64,000 nucleotides of DNA from Palaemon carinicauda (GCF_036898095.1 NC_090761.1:43014946-43078945), one strand, 5' to 3'; counted from the stretch's first letter, positions 1 through 12,045 are shown. Translations and numbers: made by a program. The notes: generated by a model not told the origin, from the sequence alone.

Positions 1-819
1 CCATGTGACCTTCCTACTTCATAGGATGTTCCTATCTGAGGATTACCTAAGGCGACAACCTGCTGGTTGCCGGGGGCCGCCGCCCCTTGCCGCCGGCTGC
101 CGCTGACATCTCAGACAACCTTCCATCTTATGTACCCAGCTAGGTTTACCAACGCCGACAGCCTGCCGGCTGCCGGAGGCCACCGCTCTGCCGGCGGTCG
201 CCCTTACAGGTGTCTCCTACCTCTCTGCTGCTCAGTGTGTAGCCTTAGATGGATTCACTCCGCCGAACCGGGCTCCAGCTGGCCGCCAGCTTGCCGGCGA
301 CGCTCCTGCTGCTTCCATGGACAAGCACCCCTCCCCCGTATAGCCAGATTGCTCTTCTTTGGTATTTCATACCTTAAAGACAGTGGCTGGGGTGTACGGT
401 TGTACAGTACAATATTTCCAGCATACTCTGTGCTTCTCTCAGTGCAGTCTCTTGCCGGGACCTACCCAAATATAAGGGGGTTTTACCCTATTTTCCCCCT
501 TCTTTTCTCTAGGTTCTGAACAATTTCAGACCCTCTCCACTCTGTAGACAATTCCTTTATAAGAAAGCCTAAGTTTGGCTCCCCAATAGGGATACCATTC
601 CCTCCCCTAGAACCTCAGGTCCTAAGGAATTGTCGGCAGAAAAGGTCACGGTAACTGGCTGGACAGGACTCACAAGTATGTGTCTTCCTACTTCCCTTCT
701 AGCTCACCTATCCTGAGCTAACACAAAACACAATGCTACAGATTAGTGAATCTTAATTTTAAGAGTAATGTAAGCCATAACTCTGTTTTCCATGTACTCA
801 TGTTCTCTTTCTTTTACAG
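1..819 (+). other. E1 leader with GC-rich CCGGC-repeat core, ending at a splice-acceptor-like site
   Basis: This stretch precedes ORF1 of E1. Bases 60-310 are unusually GC-rich and repeat GCCGGC/CTGCCGG motifs, unlike the AT-rich surroundings; equivalent cores occur in the E2 leader (18130-18470) and the E4 leader (about 38500-38800). The open frame at 67-519 is a by-product of this composition and resembles no protein. The stretch ends in a pyrimidine run and CAG at 811-819, directly before GAGGAG, matching the same position in E2 and E4. Confidence 0.6.
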
Positions 820-2766
820 GAGGAGAACCTGAAGTGTGAGAGCTCCTTCTGCGGAGTTCGCCGCATGGACTTCTACGGGCATAAGGCGTGCCGGACCTAC
901 GCCCCCTGTGCAGTAAAAAAGGGCAACCTTAAATATTGGGATCCACAGTCCTGCTCAACCTGCAAAGGCCTCCTTGATGAGGCGTTCGACAACCCTCCGT
1001 CCGCGGAGGCCAGGGACAATACTCGAGAGGAACCGCACAAGTGGGTGTGCGGTTTCCAGAAAAATGCCACCGGGCCTTATCTCCCTAACGAGAAGATGAA
1101 GGCCTTGCTTTTCCCCAAAGCACTGTCGGACTCTGTGATCCCCCAGGATCAGATCCCCTGCGTCCAACTTACTGTTGAACCCGACATTTCTGCTACATTC
1201 GGATCTACACTCCGAATGTGTCATCTTGATGAAGTGGAAAAGATGTCGGAAGTCTCCGACAACACCGAGAGGACCCTCATGGGTGAGGATCTGGAGGATG
1301 AAGAGGATCAGGTGGAGTTCCCTGATTCGGAGAACGAGGTCGCCCAAACACCTCCAGTAACCCCCGTTGTGGTCGAGGAGCCAGTCCCCTCTACCTCCGC
1401 TGCCTCGCTGCCCGTGCTACCAGCCACTGGAGATGCCATCCAGGTGCTGGTGGCACTGATGGGCGAAAGGCTCCGACAGAATTCAGAGGAGCTCAAACGT
1501 CATTTTATGGGATTGAAGCGACCGAAAAAGATTTCGGTTAAGGATCTTCCCTCATGCTCGGAGTCTAACCCCTGGAGGTACTCCGAGTATATGCCAATTA
1601 CAACTGGCAAAATCTTTATCAACGATCGGCTTGGGTCCATCCTCTTGGAAGAGGTGGAGTTCTTCCCCAACTTTGAGGCTTACCCGAAATGTTACGTCCG
1701 GCTCAGGTCCGAACCAGCCTCCAAAGAAGAGACCAAACCCAAAGAAGTGAGCGTGTTCGATCACTCAAAAGCCCAAGCCATGCTGGCAGAGTGTCTCAAA
1801 AGTCTTGGTTTTACCAACTCTAAAATGCCAGCATTGAGCAAGAAGCACCCGTCCTTTCCTGCTCCCCCTACTGCGACCTTTCCCTTTGTTGAAAAGGCCT
1901 TCCATGCAGTCATGAAGCCGGTGGAGGAAGGAAAGCCCTGCCCTACCTTGGAGGAGTGTAGGCCTCTCCCCCTCGCGCTGCCCCCCGACGACAGATTCTG
2001 GAAAGATATCCAGTTCACCTTTACGGCCGGGAAACTGGAACCTGACGAGGCTGGCCGTCAGTTCAATGAGGATCTTCCAAAGCTGAACGACCACCTTCTT
2101 CGTCGGGAGCAGGAGACCAAGGAGAGACTAGCCGCCTCTCTATCTCACCAAATTCAGCTGGAGGTCATGGCTGGGGATGTTAGGGTCCCAGATTTGTATA
2201 TGGTTCTCGCGAAGACCCACCTAGTGACCGTGATGAAGGATTTGTACAGCTTCATCAAGGCCCGGAGAGCCTGCAGAGAATTTGTGTTTGCCAACGCGGC
2301 AGTGAAACACGAACCCCGGAAGCTAATCTCCTCTAACATCTGGGGCAACCATCTCTTCCCAACAGCTCTGGTGAAAGAGATCATGGACAAAGCCACCTCT
2401 GAGAATCGGAACCTTCTCAACAAATGGGGCATGTCCTGCAAGAGAAAATCCTCTCAGGGAGAAGGCCCTCAACCTAAGAGGAAATCCTCCAAACCACAAC
2501 CCCAGTAGCGACAACCCAAAAGCCAGTTTCCGGCTCCAGCTACTCCCCAAGTGGTTGCACAACCACAACAGACCTTTCAGATGGTCCCCCAGCCGGTGGT
2601 GTCCCAATCACCGGTCTTCACCCCTGCCTATGAACGACCATCCACTACCTTTCGTCCCAGAGGTAGAGACTCCGGCAGAGATTCCTCTCGCCGCCCCTTC
2701 AGGGGCAGAGGAGGAAAGGGAGCTAGCGGCCGAGGTGGCAAACCCTCGGGATACCAGAAGCAATGA
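820..2766 (+). pseudogene. E1 ORF1, gag-like protein of DIRS element (nonsense mutation)
   Basis: The gag-like structural protein of the element, aligning throughout with E2 ORF1. The N-terminal zinc-binding motif (Cys-rich, with FYGH..CRTYAPC and a later C-x2-C) is followed by an acidic, Ser/Pro-rich linker, a conserved core (FFPNFEAYP, LNDHLLRREQ, RRACREFVFA, LISSNIWG) and a C-terminal Arg/Gly-rich tail typical of RNA binding. The first ATG of the other copies is CTG here (829-831), so the next ATG (865) would skip the first zinc ligands. A TAG at 2506-2508 interrupts the frame; the reading continues in frame to the natural stop at 2766. The family is recognised from order and neighbouring ORF2; the exact role of the zinc motif is inferred. 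Confidence 0.8.
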
Positions 2767-5519
2767 AGTGCTTCCGGTGGGAGGAAGACTCCGCCACTTT
2801 CAGGATCGTTGGACCTACGATCCTAGGGCACACAGCATCATCAAGAAGGGACTAAGTTGGAGCTGGACGCAACCACTGCCAACTTTCAACCAATTCTTCC
2901 AGCCTTCAACCCCCCTCTTGGAAGAATATCTCCTGGAACTCTTGAACAAGAAGGTGATCAAGAGGGTAAAGTCCACCAGGTTCCAAGGAAGACTATTTTG
3001 TGATCCAAAGGACTCAGACAAACTCAAGAGTCATTCTCGACTTGTCCCCCCTCAACAAGTTCATTGCGAACAACAAATTCAAGATGCTGACCCTTCAACA
3101 GATAAGAGCCCTACTGCCTCACAAGGCCTACACGGTCTCAATAGACCTGGCGGATGCCTACTGGCACATCCCAATGAACCACCACGCTTCCTCCTACCTA
3201 GGATCCCGGCTCCAACGAAGAAGCTACGCCTTCAGAGCCATGCCCTTCGGGCTAAACGTGGCTCCGAGAATCTTCACCAAGCTAGCAGACACAATCGTCC
3301 ACCAGCTACACCTTCAGGGCGTCCAAGTGATGGCCTACCTCGATGACTGGCTGGTCTGGTCGACATCGCCAGAAGAATGTTTGAGAGCTTGCAGCAAAGT
3401 GACCCAGTTCCTGGAACATCTGGGTTTCCAAAATAAACACCAAGAAGTCTCGCCTCTCTCCAGCTCAGAAGTTCCAATGGTTAGGAATCCATTGGGATCA
3501 TCAATCACACCGCCTTTCCATCCCACTGAAGAAAAGGAAAGAAATAGCAAGGTCAGTCAGAAGACTTCTCAAATCAAAACGGATCTCAAGACGACAGCAG
3601 GAGCAAGTTCTGGGCTCCCTACAGTTCGCCTCAGTGACAAACCCAGTGCTACGAGAACAGCTAAAGGATGCCTCAGGAGTCTGGAGATGAAACGCATCCG
3701 TCGCTCGAAGAGATCTCAAGAGACCCCTACCGAACAGGCTTCACTCCCTTCTAAGCCCGTATTCAGAAGCAAGGACCTTAAAAAGATCCATTCCTTTCCA
3801 ACCTCCGCCTCCATCGCTCAACATCCATACGGACGCTTCTCTGGAGGGTTGGGGGGTCACTCCCATCAACAGCAAGTTCAAGGAACATGGTCTCCCCTAT
3901 TCAAGACGTTTCACATCAACATCTTGGAGGCCATGGCAGTTCTTCTCACCATGAAGAAATTATCCCCGCGTCCTTCGATACACATCCGTCTAACTTTGGA
4001 CAGCGCCATTGTGGTCAGATGTCTCGACCGTCAGGGCTCGAGATCGCCCCACATAAATCAGGTGCTATTACCCATCTTCCGCCTGGCGGACAGGAAGAAG
4101 TGGCACCTATCTTCAGTTCACCTACAAGGATTCCGCAACGTGACGGAGGACGCTCTATCAAGGACAATCCTCATAGAGTCGGAATGGTCCCTAGACGCAA
4201 GATCATTCTCCTTCATCTCTCATCAAGTCCCAGAACTACAGATCGACCTCTTCGCGACGAGCGACAACAAGCAACTTCCTTGATATGTGGCCCTGTACGA
4301 GGACCCCAAATCGGAAGCAGTGGATGCCATGCCCCTGGACTGGAACAGATGGTCCAAGATTTACCTGTTCCCTCCACCCAACCTTCTGCTGAAAGTCTTC
4401 TCCAAACTGAGAACCTTCAAAGGGACAGCAGCCCTAGTGGCTCCCAAGTGGCCCCGGAGAAACTTGTTCCCCCTAGTCCTGGAGCTACAGTCCAAGCTGA
4501 TCCCCCTGCTGGGCCCAGTTCTCTCCCAACAGGTGCAGAAGTCGATTGTCTTTGCTTCATCAAAGAAAGTCAAGGACCTTCATCTCATGATTTTCTCTCC
4601 CTAGCCGTAAAGAAAAGGTTTGGGATCTCGAAGGCAATATGAATCATCCTGGAAGAAGTAGGTATCCTTCGTCAAGGCAAAAAACCCTACGGAAATCTCC
4701 ATAGATTTTTGCATGTTCTTCTTTATTCACCTTCATGGACAAGGCTTAGCAGCCAATACGATTTCCACCTGCAAATCGGCCTTCACTAGACCACTTCTGT
4801 ACGCCTTCCAAATAGATTTATCCAGCGAAATCTTCAATAAACTCTCGAAGGCGTGTGCTAGACTCCGTCCAGCACCTCCACCGAGACCCATCACCTGGTC
4901 CCTGGATAAGGTGCTCCAATTTGCCTCTAGCTTGGACAACGAATCTTGCCCTCTGAAAGACTTTGACTCAAAAAGTGATCTTCCTTTTTGCTCTCGACTC
5001 AGGAGCCCGAGTCAGTGAAATAGTGGCATTATCAAGAGAAGAGGGCCAGATACAGTTCGTCAACATGAGGGAACTTACCCTCTTCCCTGACCCAACGTTT
5101 CTCGCTAAAATGAACTTCCCACCAAAAGATGGGGCCCTTGGAGAATCTGCCCCCTGAAGGAAGATGTCTCTCTATGCCCAGTGGAGAGTCTTAAGGTCTA
5201 TCTTCAAAGAACTTCAGACTTTGGCGGAGGACAACTCTTTAAAGGAGAAACTTCGGGTAGTGACCTGTCACTAAAACAACTAAGAGCGAAAATCACCTAC
5301 TTTATTCGCAGAATGGATCCTGACAGTACACTTGCAGGTCATGATCCTAGGAAAGGCGCCTCTTCCCTGAACTTTTTCCAAAGAATGGATTTTGAAAGCC
5401 TCCGATCCTTCACAGGCTGGAGGTCACCTAGAGTTTTCTTCAAACACTATTTGAAACAGGTGCACGAAGTAAAGAGATTCGTGGTGGCAGCAGGTAGCGT
5501 GATGAAACCGGCTGTTTAG
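2555..5519 (+). pseudogene. E1 ORF2, RT-RNase H-methyltransferase-like-tyrosine recombinase polyprotein (decayed)
   Basis: The replication polyprotein of the element, overlapping the end of ORF1 in the +1 frame. Reverse transcriptase motifs are visible: VSIDLADAYWH (motif A), AFRAMPFGLNVAP (motif B) and AYLDDWLVW (catalytic YLDD). RNase H motifs follow (ILEAMAVLLTMKK, FRNVTEDALSR), then a region with IDLFATSDN typical of the methyltransferase-like part of DIRS proteins. The tyrosine recombinase keeps SGARVSEIVALS, GHDPRKGASSLNFF and the final FFKHY. Frameshifts occur near 2999, 3430 and around 4600-4980, with a TGA at 4281-4283, so no full product can be made. It ends TAG at 5517-5519. Confidence 0.85.
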
Positions 5520-5853
5520 TGCTGCGTAGAAGAGTGAGTTTTTTCGGGACTTTAACTCAAACAGGTGCCTGTGTTGACATTAGTGCGATACATAGTGATT
5601 TCAAGGGACACTTAGTGTCACTAATAGACTGTTCTTCATCAAGGTGAAGTGACATAGATTCTTACACGTGTGCCACATGTTCCTGGACGTGAAGTGTACA
5701 ATGATTTTAAAAGACTGGCGTTCCTCAGGGAACTTGTGCTTAAAGGCAAAATATTTCCCTTTCAGATTCTACATCACCGTCTTACTGAAAATCTATGTCT
5801 ATTATCCAATATTATTATTGTACAGAATTTTCCATATTTCCGTGCAATTTTCA

Positions 5854-5859
5854 AATAAA
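5854..5859 (+). terminator. Polyadenylation signal of E1
   Basis: AATAAA lies about 335 bases after the recombinase stop codon. The same hexamer sits at an equivalent distance in E2 (24077-24082), E3 (27760-27765) and, on the minus strand, E4 (32595-32590), which supports its use. Confidence 0.55.
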
Positions 5860-5946
5860 ATATTTATTTTATTTACCATATACGTCTAATTTCGCTCCTA
5901 TCTTTCATATGAAAATAAATTGCTGTTATTGTTGTATTGCGGAGGC

Positions 5947-6355
5947 TGGTTGGAAGCTGGACTTTGGAATGAAGACGGACGTGACGTCACACAGTATGGC
6001 GGACGGTTTGTTTACGTTGCGAGTACCGTAACAGTAACGAAGGAGGGGTAACTTTGGAACGGCTCCTCAGTTACCTCGCCACCTTTCCCTTTCGAAGCGT
6101 AAAAGCTATATGGGGTGCATATAGCCATGTGGCGTGGTAATGCATGCGTCGCCTGTTGATATACGATATCCTAGAGGGAAACCTTTAGGGTACTCGCACC
6201 AGAAGTTAGAATTCTGTGAAACCTTTAGTTTAATTCTCTGGTAATATTTATGGTAGTCATACATACCCAAAGGAAGCTACTGAAGGAACCTTCCATCAGG
6301 ACCACATGGCCATCTCACCCAAAAATAAATTTTTTGCTTCGCTCAACATCCGTTT
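5947..6355 (+). repeat. Right inverted terminal repeat of E1
   Basis: This stretch aligns with the right terminal repeats of E2 (24710-25117) and E3 (28330-28778). Shared landmarks are GACGTCA, CCAGAAGTTAGAATTCTGTG, AATTCTCTGG, AACCTTCCATCAGGAC and TCACCCAAAAATA. It ends in the family terminus CCGTTTTTT. Confidence 0.8.
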
Positions 6356-6545
6356 TTTACATCCAAAGACTATCAAAACAGTGATCATTTCTGCTGTTGC
6401 CAATATTCTATATCATCTTACTTGAACATTTACATGAAACAAATAACCAACCTTAGTCATGTTTACCATTTTTCTATAGAATAACCAAACCTTACTATTG
6501 CTACTTAGAAAAATCTTAAATGTTTCCTTAATTCTAAAAATGTAC

Positions 6546-6699
6546 CTGCATAACAATCCTCGATACTCTCATCATGTGTGTTTTCCGTAGAGTTTGAAGG
6601 GACGATGCATTCATATCCATTTGTTGCATACGCTTCATAACAAAATTCTCTCACCGGACAAGAGTTGTTAGCACAAGTATCGCACTGTGTTATGTTCAT
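6546..6699 (-). CDS. Host exon: EGF-like cysteine module following a laminin G domain
   Basis: An internal exon on the minus strand, bounded by a 3' splice site (CTCGCCCACAG before 6699) and a 5' splice site (TGCAG|GTACA at 6546/6545). It is 154 bp long, entering in phase 0 and leaving in phase 1. The frame encodes a compact cysteine module with spacing C-x2-C-x4-C-x5-C and then GYEC, resembling a short EGF-like domain, then an acidic Ser/Thr/Asn-rich stretch with a further Cys. The upstream exon (13402-13209) ends in phase 0, so the two join in frame with the EGF-like module directly after the laminin G fold. That order is seen in perlecan (trol), agrin, neurexins and eyes shut; the CxxC....C.....C.E pattern makes perlecan-like my first guess, at low confidence. 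The protein should be extracellular. Confidence 0.6.
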
Positions 6700-7926
6700 C
6701 TGTGGGCGAGATATTCAATAACCAATATACAAATACCTTAGGGCTAGAATCCTTAAAGTGGTTGATATAAACCTGTGGGGATTAACGGGATAGTCCGAGT
6801 GGCCAATAAACTCGAGGCTCAAAAGGAGGATGATACATGACATGGTGCCATTGCAATAAAAAATAAGGATTCATATTCAATATAACAGATACAGCTTTTA
6901 TAAATTATGTGTGAATCATGTGTATAGGAGTAGGTTTTCATTGTCCGCTTATTTTTTTCCCATACCATAGATTGCATCTTATCATTATTTGCATTTACTA
7001 TACAGTACTCATATTATGTTTTATTATACTTTATACTTGATAACTGTATTGTACTCATTTATAAGCATGATACATACCTAAAGTTTAAAGAATTCTAGCT
7101 TAACCCCAAATTCACTGCAAATCTGGGCTGTAGGAAGGTTAACCTGCTGAATACCAGTCCAAGTAATTTTCTGTATTATGACTTGATGAAATACCTTTCA
7201 TCCTTGATTAAAGAATACATACAACTCAATATGTTATACAAGTATAGTTTCAACAGCCGTGAGGATAGAGTGATTATTGATTCCATGAAGGGGGACACCA
7301 GGCTTTGAGGAATATAACTCAGATAATCATACTATACATTTATTAAGTGTATGAGGACTGCGAGTAGGAAGTAGTTAGAGAAAGAGACAGTGAAGTAAAT
7401 GAAGAGAAAGAACGAGACAGATCTACATGCTTTTTAATAATCAATCTTTATATTACCCTCTCAATTTCTGACATTTCCATTCTGTGCTTTTCAATTCAAA
7501 TCAGGATAGCTTAAACAAGGACACAGTATAAAAAATGGGTATCTCTATCTTTTATCAAGATGTTATCCTCATATGTGACCATATGTCTATAATTCATTAC
7601 ACTGATCTTCACGGGTAAAACATGCATGACAATAAATGAAAACGGAAGTTGGATTAACAATGTGAGAGGGAATGTTAGCTATTTTCATGAACTTTCTTTT
7701 ACAGAATACAATGGGAAGGATCAGCACATCAATACCCTTATCGGAATTGAAAATTATACTACAACACCACCGAATATGTAAAATTAATCTGGTGTTAACT
7801 TCTACATGGAATGCTACTAATTTCTATATATTTGCAACTGGCTTAGATTTATTCATGTAAATTTCTTCTAATCAACCAGAAATAAATTTTATCTTGTCCT
7901 CTGGGGCATATCTAACAAACTCATCA
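6700..7926. other. Intron of the laminin G/EGF host gene, no feature recognised
   Basis: AT-rich sequence without a supported ORF, RNA gene or recognisable repeat. It lies within the approximately 6.5 kb intron between host exons 13402-13209 and 6699-6546. Confidence 0.5.
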
Positions 7927-8545
7927 CTTACTATTATTATTATTATTATTATTATTATTACTTGCTAAGCTACAACCCTAGTTGGAAAAGCAGGATGCTA
8001 TAAGCCCAGAGGCTCCAACAGGGAAAATAGCCCAGTGAGGAAAGGAAACAAGGAAAACTAAAATACTTCAAGAACAGTAACATCATAATAAATATTTCCT
8101 ATAAAAACTATAAAAACCTCAACAAAACAAGAGGAAGAGAAAGAACAGTGTGCCCGAGTGTACCATCAAGCAAGAGAACAATGTTTGATTTTGGAGTGTC
8201 CTTCTCCTAGAAGAGCCCCTTATCATAGCTATAGAGTCTCTTCTACCCTTACCATGAGGAAAGTGGCCATTGAACAATTACAGTGCAGTAGTTAACCCCT
8301 TAAGTGAAGAAGAAGTGTTTGGCAATCTCAGTGTTGTAAGGTGTATGAGGACAGAGGAGAATATGTAAAGAAGAGGCCAGACTATTCGATGTAAGTGTAA
8401 GCAAAGGGAAGATGAACCATAACCAGGGAGAAGGATCCAATGTAGTACTGTTTGGCCAGTGAAAAAACCCCATACTCTCTAGCGGTAGTATCTCAACGGG
8501 TGGCTGGTGGCCTAATCAACCTACAACCTACTAAGAGACCTTGAG
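7927..8545 (-). repeat. LINE 3'-tail fragment with (ATT)n end
   Basis: On the plus strand an (ATT)n run at 7931-7961 is followed by CTTGCTAAGCTACAACCCTA and a GGAAAAGCAGGATGCTATAA block. The reverse complement of this arrangement forms the 3' end of the CR1/L2-like LINE at 60870-61024, so this is a minus-orientation copy of its 3' untranslated tail. Related copies are at 30138-30265 (+) and 62193-62470 (-). The longer match here extends to about 8545 and has no coding capacity. Confidence 0.75.
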
Positions 8546-10292
8546 GGTCAAACATGTTTCCATGGTAAGATGATAATCTTAGACCATGAACTGGGAAGAG
8601 GGAATAAAAGGTATAGCATTTCTTGTACAATACTATCTTGCTCCATCTTTTTTTTTTGTTTTTAGTATTCACATATGCAATAAACACGAAACAAATTCTG
8701 AGAGATTGGCTTCATGTTAAAATCAGTTTGGATAAAAATGTCTACCAGGTCATCATAGGTCACGGCATTTAGGGCCTTACCAATTGTGTACGATAGCTTA
8801 GGTCATGAACAATGAGGCATGAACTACCATCTAAGGTGATGGAGACTGGGCAACTAATCCCTGCAATCAAATTGCCTTCTAGAAATGATTTTGCCTCAGT
8901 CCTTATCACAACGAACATTTATTCTATGGACACAGGAACAAGCATCTGTTTAACAGACCAATTGTATTTCTGGCATAAACTCTACCTGTCAATTTCCATC
9001 ACAGTTTCATTTTCTTCTTGCTTTCTACTTCAACCAACTTCATACTAATTGGGAAAAACTGATGCACTGCTTTGGGGAATTAGTTCCTTAAATGTTTTTA
9101 TGGAGTATTTTGTTGTGTCATCCGTTATTCTTCTTCAAATTCTTCTGGTTATTTATGTCCAAAAGCTATACAGTAGTACTAAGAAGAGAGTTCTCTATGT
9201 CTGCTGTTGCAAGGTCTTTCGTGAACAAAGTATAAGGTTGAACAGGCATTGTGCTCAAATGCAATACAATCTTCAAGGGTTTCCCTCAAAGTTCCTATTC
9301 AGAGCCAAGCTTCAGGGGGCTTTTTCAGCATACAAAATGACTAATATCTTCATCAAACTCCAGGGTAAAAACCAATCTTGTGTCTGAAGTAATTGTAGCT
9401 CAGGGATTCTAAAATACAGCCATCTACTCAATCTTAAGTATATCTTAGTGATATTAATATGTCTCACCTCACTTTCCTGTCCCAAATTAACCATTCTTAG
9501 GCTTGGTCTGGGTCACCTACGTTGAATTTCTGTGAGGATTATTATACAATCAAATTTTCAATTCTAAATTCTGCTACTACTTCTGTAGGTAGCTGTCTCA
9601 GGTATGTAGGTCCTAACCTTGAATAGTTTTAATGGTCATACCTTATGACTTATGGTACCATGAAACTAAAGGAACACAAAAGGAGGTTCTATGTCCCTTC
9701 TCATTGAGCCACTGTAAATATAAAGAACATTACCATTTCCAAATATTGCAACCATAAGACATTCAAGACAATACAACCCTAATCTCAATTTTTGTTGTCT
9801 GTAACTCTTACTATTATAAAGGCATAGTATATAGAGTTATAATACTGTAAGTAAGTCTGATAATTCCTCTAAACAATCTAAGGGTGCAATAAGAGAAAAA
9901 TAAAAATAAAATAATGTAGCACATGAAATTGAATTCTGGTTGTAACTGATAAAGAGAAATTTATAATCAACCATGTGTATTAGGTACTACTTTTAATGCA
10001 AGAAGTCTTAAAAATAAACACACTAAGCAGTTTTAAAATGGTTCTATATTTGACCATTGTTTCATAAAATAAAAAAAAAAATAAAAAAACATGATGCAGA
10101 AATCTTCATCTTTAATCTCCTAATAAGGAAAAAATTACTTGCTCTAAAATTCCCTAGATGGCAACTCATTTTTCTTACCATTTTGGAACATTGACCATCA
10201 AATATCAGTTTCACCCCCTTGAATTTGGGTAATATAGCATGGTTCCTAACTTTTGCCATATACATGTACATTTTTTCCTAATTTTCTTTTCA
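8546..10292. other. Intronic AT-rich sequence, no feature recognised
   Basis: No ORF here resembles a known protein and no splice-bounded exon could be supported on either strand. It lies within the host-gene intron. Confidence 0.45.
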
Positions 10293-12045
10293 GAAAGGAA
10301 GTGAAGTGAGCGCTAGATGAAACGAGAGCAGGAAAAGCACCTGATATGGATGGCGAGAGGGGTGAGATGTTAAAGTAGGGGGTGTGACTGCACTTGAATG
10401 GTAGGTAAAGTTGTTTAATATATATTTTATGCTGTCAATGGCCCCAGTGGACTGGGTGTGCGTGACTTTTTTCACTATGCAAAGGTCAGGGAGATGTGTA
10501 TGAGTGTTGTAATTCATGGGGTATTAGTTAGTTAAGTGTGGTTGGAAAAGTACATGGTGGAGTGCTAATTAATAGGATTAAGGATAAAACAGAGTATGCA
10601 ATCTTGGAAGTGCAGGGTGGTTTTAGAAGAGGTAGGGGACGTATAGACCAGATTTTTACAGTTAAGCAGATATGCAAGAAATATTTAGCAAAAGGTAAGG
10701 AGGTGGATGTTGGATTAATGGATCTGGAGAAAGCTTATGATAGAGTTGATAGGGAAGCTTATATGGTATTACTGGAATGTTGTTGTAAGCAATGAAAAGT
10801 TTATACATAGGCAGTAAAGCATGTTTTAGGATATGATATGAAGTGAGTGGTTTCCAGTGAAAGTGGGACTGAGACAGGGATGTGTGATGTTGTTATGGTT
10901 GTTCAATTTGTTTGGTGATGGAGTTGTATGAAAGGTGAATGCTCGAGTGCTTGGTCAAGGCTTGAATCTAATAGATGAGAGTGATCATGAGTGGGAGGTG
11001 AATCAGTTGTTGTTTACGGAGAAGCTCGATCGATTAGTGACAGAGTTTGGGAGAGAGTGTGAGGGAAAGAAGTTGAGAGTTAATGTGAGTAAGAATAAGG
11101 TTATGAGATGAATGGAAAGGGAGGGTGGTGCTAGGTTGAATGTCATGTTGAATGGAGATTTACTTGAGAAAGTAGATCAGTTTAAGTAATTGGGATCTGT
11201 TATTATTGCAAATGGAGTGGAAGCAGATATACGTCAGGGTGAATGAAGGATGCACAGTGTTGGGGGCAGTGAAGGGAGTGGTAAAGAATTGATGGTTAGG
11301 AATGAATGTAAATGGAGTTCTGTATGAGAAAGTTATTGTACTAACTGTAATGTATGGATCAGAGTTGTGGGGAATGAAAGTGACGGAGAGACAGAAACTG
11401 AATGTGTTTTAGATGAAGTGACTGAGGAGTAAGGCTGGTTTATCTAGATTAGATAGGGTTAGGAACGAAGTAGTGAGGTTGAGAACAGGTGTAAGAAATA
11501 AATTAGCAGCTAGAGTGGATATGAATGTGTTAACCGGTGATGAAGTGTGGGGCAGAGGTAGATGGAGAATGCTGGCCAGAAACATCGACCCCACATAAAA
11601 GTGGGAAAAGATGCAGACAAAGAAGAAGAAGAAGAAGTGGATATGAATGTGTTGAGGTAGTTTGACCATGTAGAGAGAATGGAAAATGTACGTCTGCTGA
11701 AGAAGGCGAGGAATGCAAGAGTTGATGGGAGAAGTACAAGAGGAAGGCCAAGGTTTGGTTAGATGAATAGAGTGAAGAAAGCACTTGGTGATGGGAGAAT
11801 AGATGTGAATGAGGCAAAAGAGCATGCTAGAAATAGGAATGATTGCCAAGTGATTGAAACGCAGTTCCAATAGGCCCTGCTTCTTCCTCCAGTCACCATG
11901 AGGTAGCAGCAATAGGTAATTCAGCATATAAAGCTTCATTTTTAGTAGATAATGGGGGAGAGTAGGCTGTGGCACCCTAGCAGTACCAGCCAAACTAGCC
12001 TGAATTCCTCATCAAGCTTTTGTTCTTTTTTGATGTCGGCTTGTA
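10293..12045 (+). mobile_element. RTE-like LINE, decayed 5'-truncated copy
   Basis: This aligns from the start of the reverse transcriptase region to the 3' untranslated end of the better-preserved LINE at 42345-45300. Shared landmarks include GGATCTGGAGAAAGCTTATG (FMDLEKAYDRVDRE in the better copies), the GLRQGCVM region, and the 3' UTR blocks GGCCCTGCT, GGCTGTGGCACCCTAGCAGT and GATGTCGGCT. The coding frame carries many stops and indels; only 10538-10795 remains open. It is the oldest-looking of the three copies of this family in the window and carries a nested insertion at 11532-11636. Confidence 0.85.
11515..11653 (+). mobile_element. Short LINE-tail insertion (11532-11636) flanked by a 17-bp target-site duplication
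   Basis: A 105-bp segment ending in (GAA)n interrupts the RTE-like LINE. The 17-mer GTGGATATGAATGTGTT occurs on both sides (11515-11531 and 11637-11653), while the intact LINE at 44812-44828 has one copy followed directly by GAGGTGG. A duplication of this length plus a simple-repeat tail is the signature of target-primed reverse transcription. The inserted part includes GCTGGCCAGAAACATCGACC and resembles the extreme 3' end of another LINE family. Confidence 0.85.

Larger units (their letters stand above)
1..6355 (+). mobile_element. DIRS-like retrotransposon copy E1 (5' end outside window)
   Basis: A tyrosine-recombinase retrotransposon in plus orientation. In order it has a GC-rich leader, ORF1 (gag-like), ORF2 (RT, RNase H, methyltransferase-like region, tyrosine recombinase), a polyadenylation signal AATAAA at 5854-5859 and a right terminal repeat ending near 6355 in CCGTTTTTT. 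The same order and strongly similar sequence recur in E2, E3 and E4. The internal complementary region that E2, E3 and E4 carry between the polyadenylation signal and the right repeat is absent here: sequence passes directly from 3' UTR near 5935 to the repeat near 5947. Both ORFs are broken, so this is a dead copy. The left repeat lies before base 1. Confidence 0.9.

Noticed and set aside
67..519. Open frame of 150 codons at the left edge
   Set aside because: It lies in the GC-rich DIRS leader, has no recognisable domain and its counterpart is not open in E2 or E4.
6785..6835. tRNA-like stretch (TAGTCCGAGTGG resembles an A box)
   Set aside because: No B box and no cloverleaf could be found downstream.
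11409..11993. Minus-strand ORF of 194 codons, and similar minus-strand ORFs at 42947-43401 and 44806-44991
   Set aside because: They lie antisense to the RTE-like LINE; the plus strand explains the sequence with recognisable motifs.
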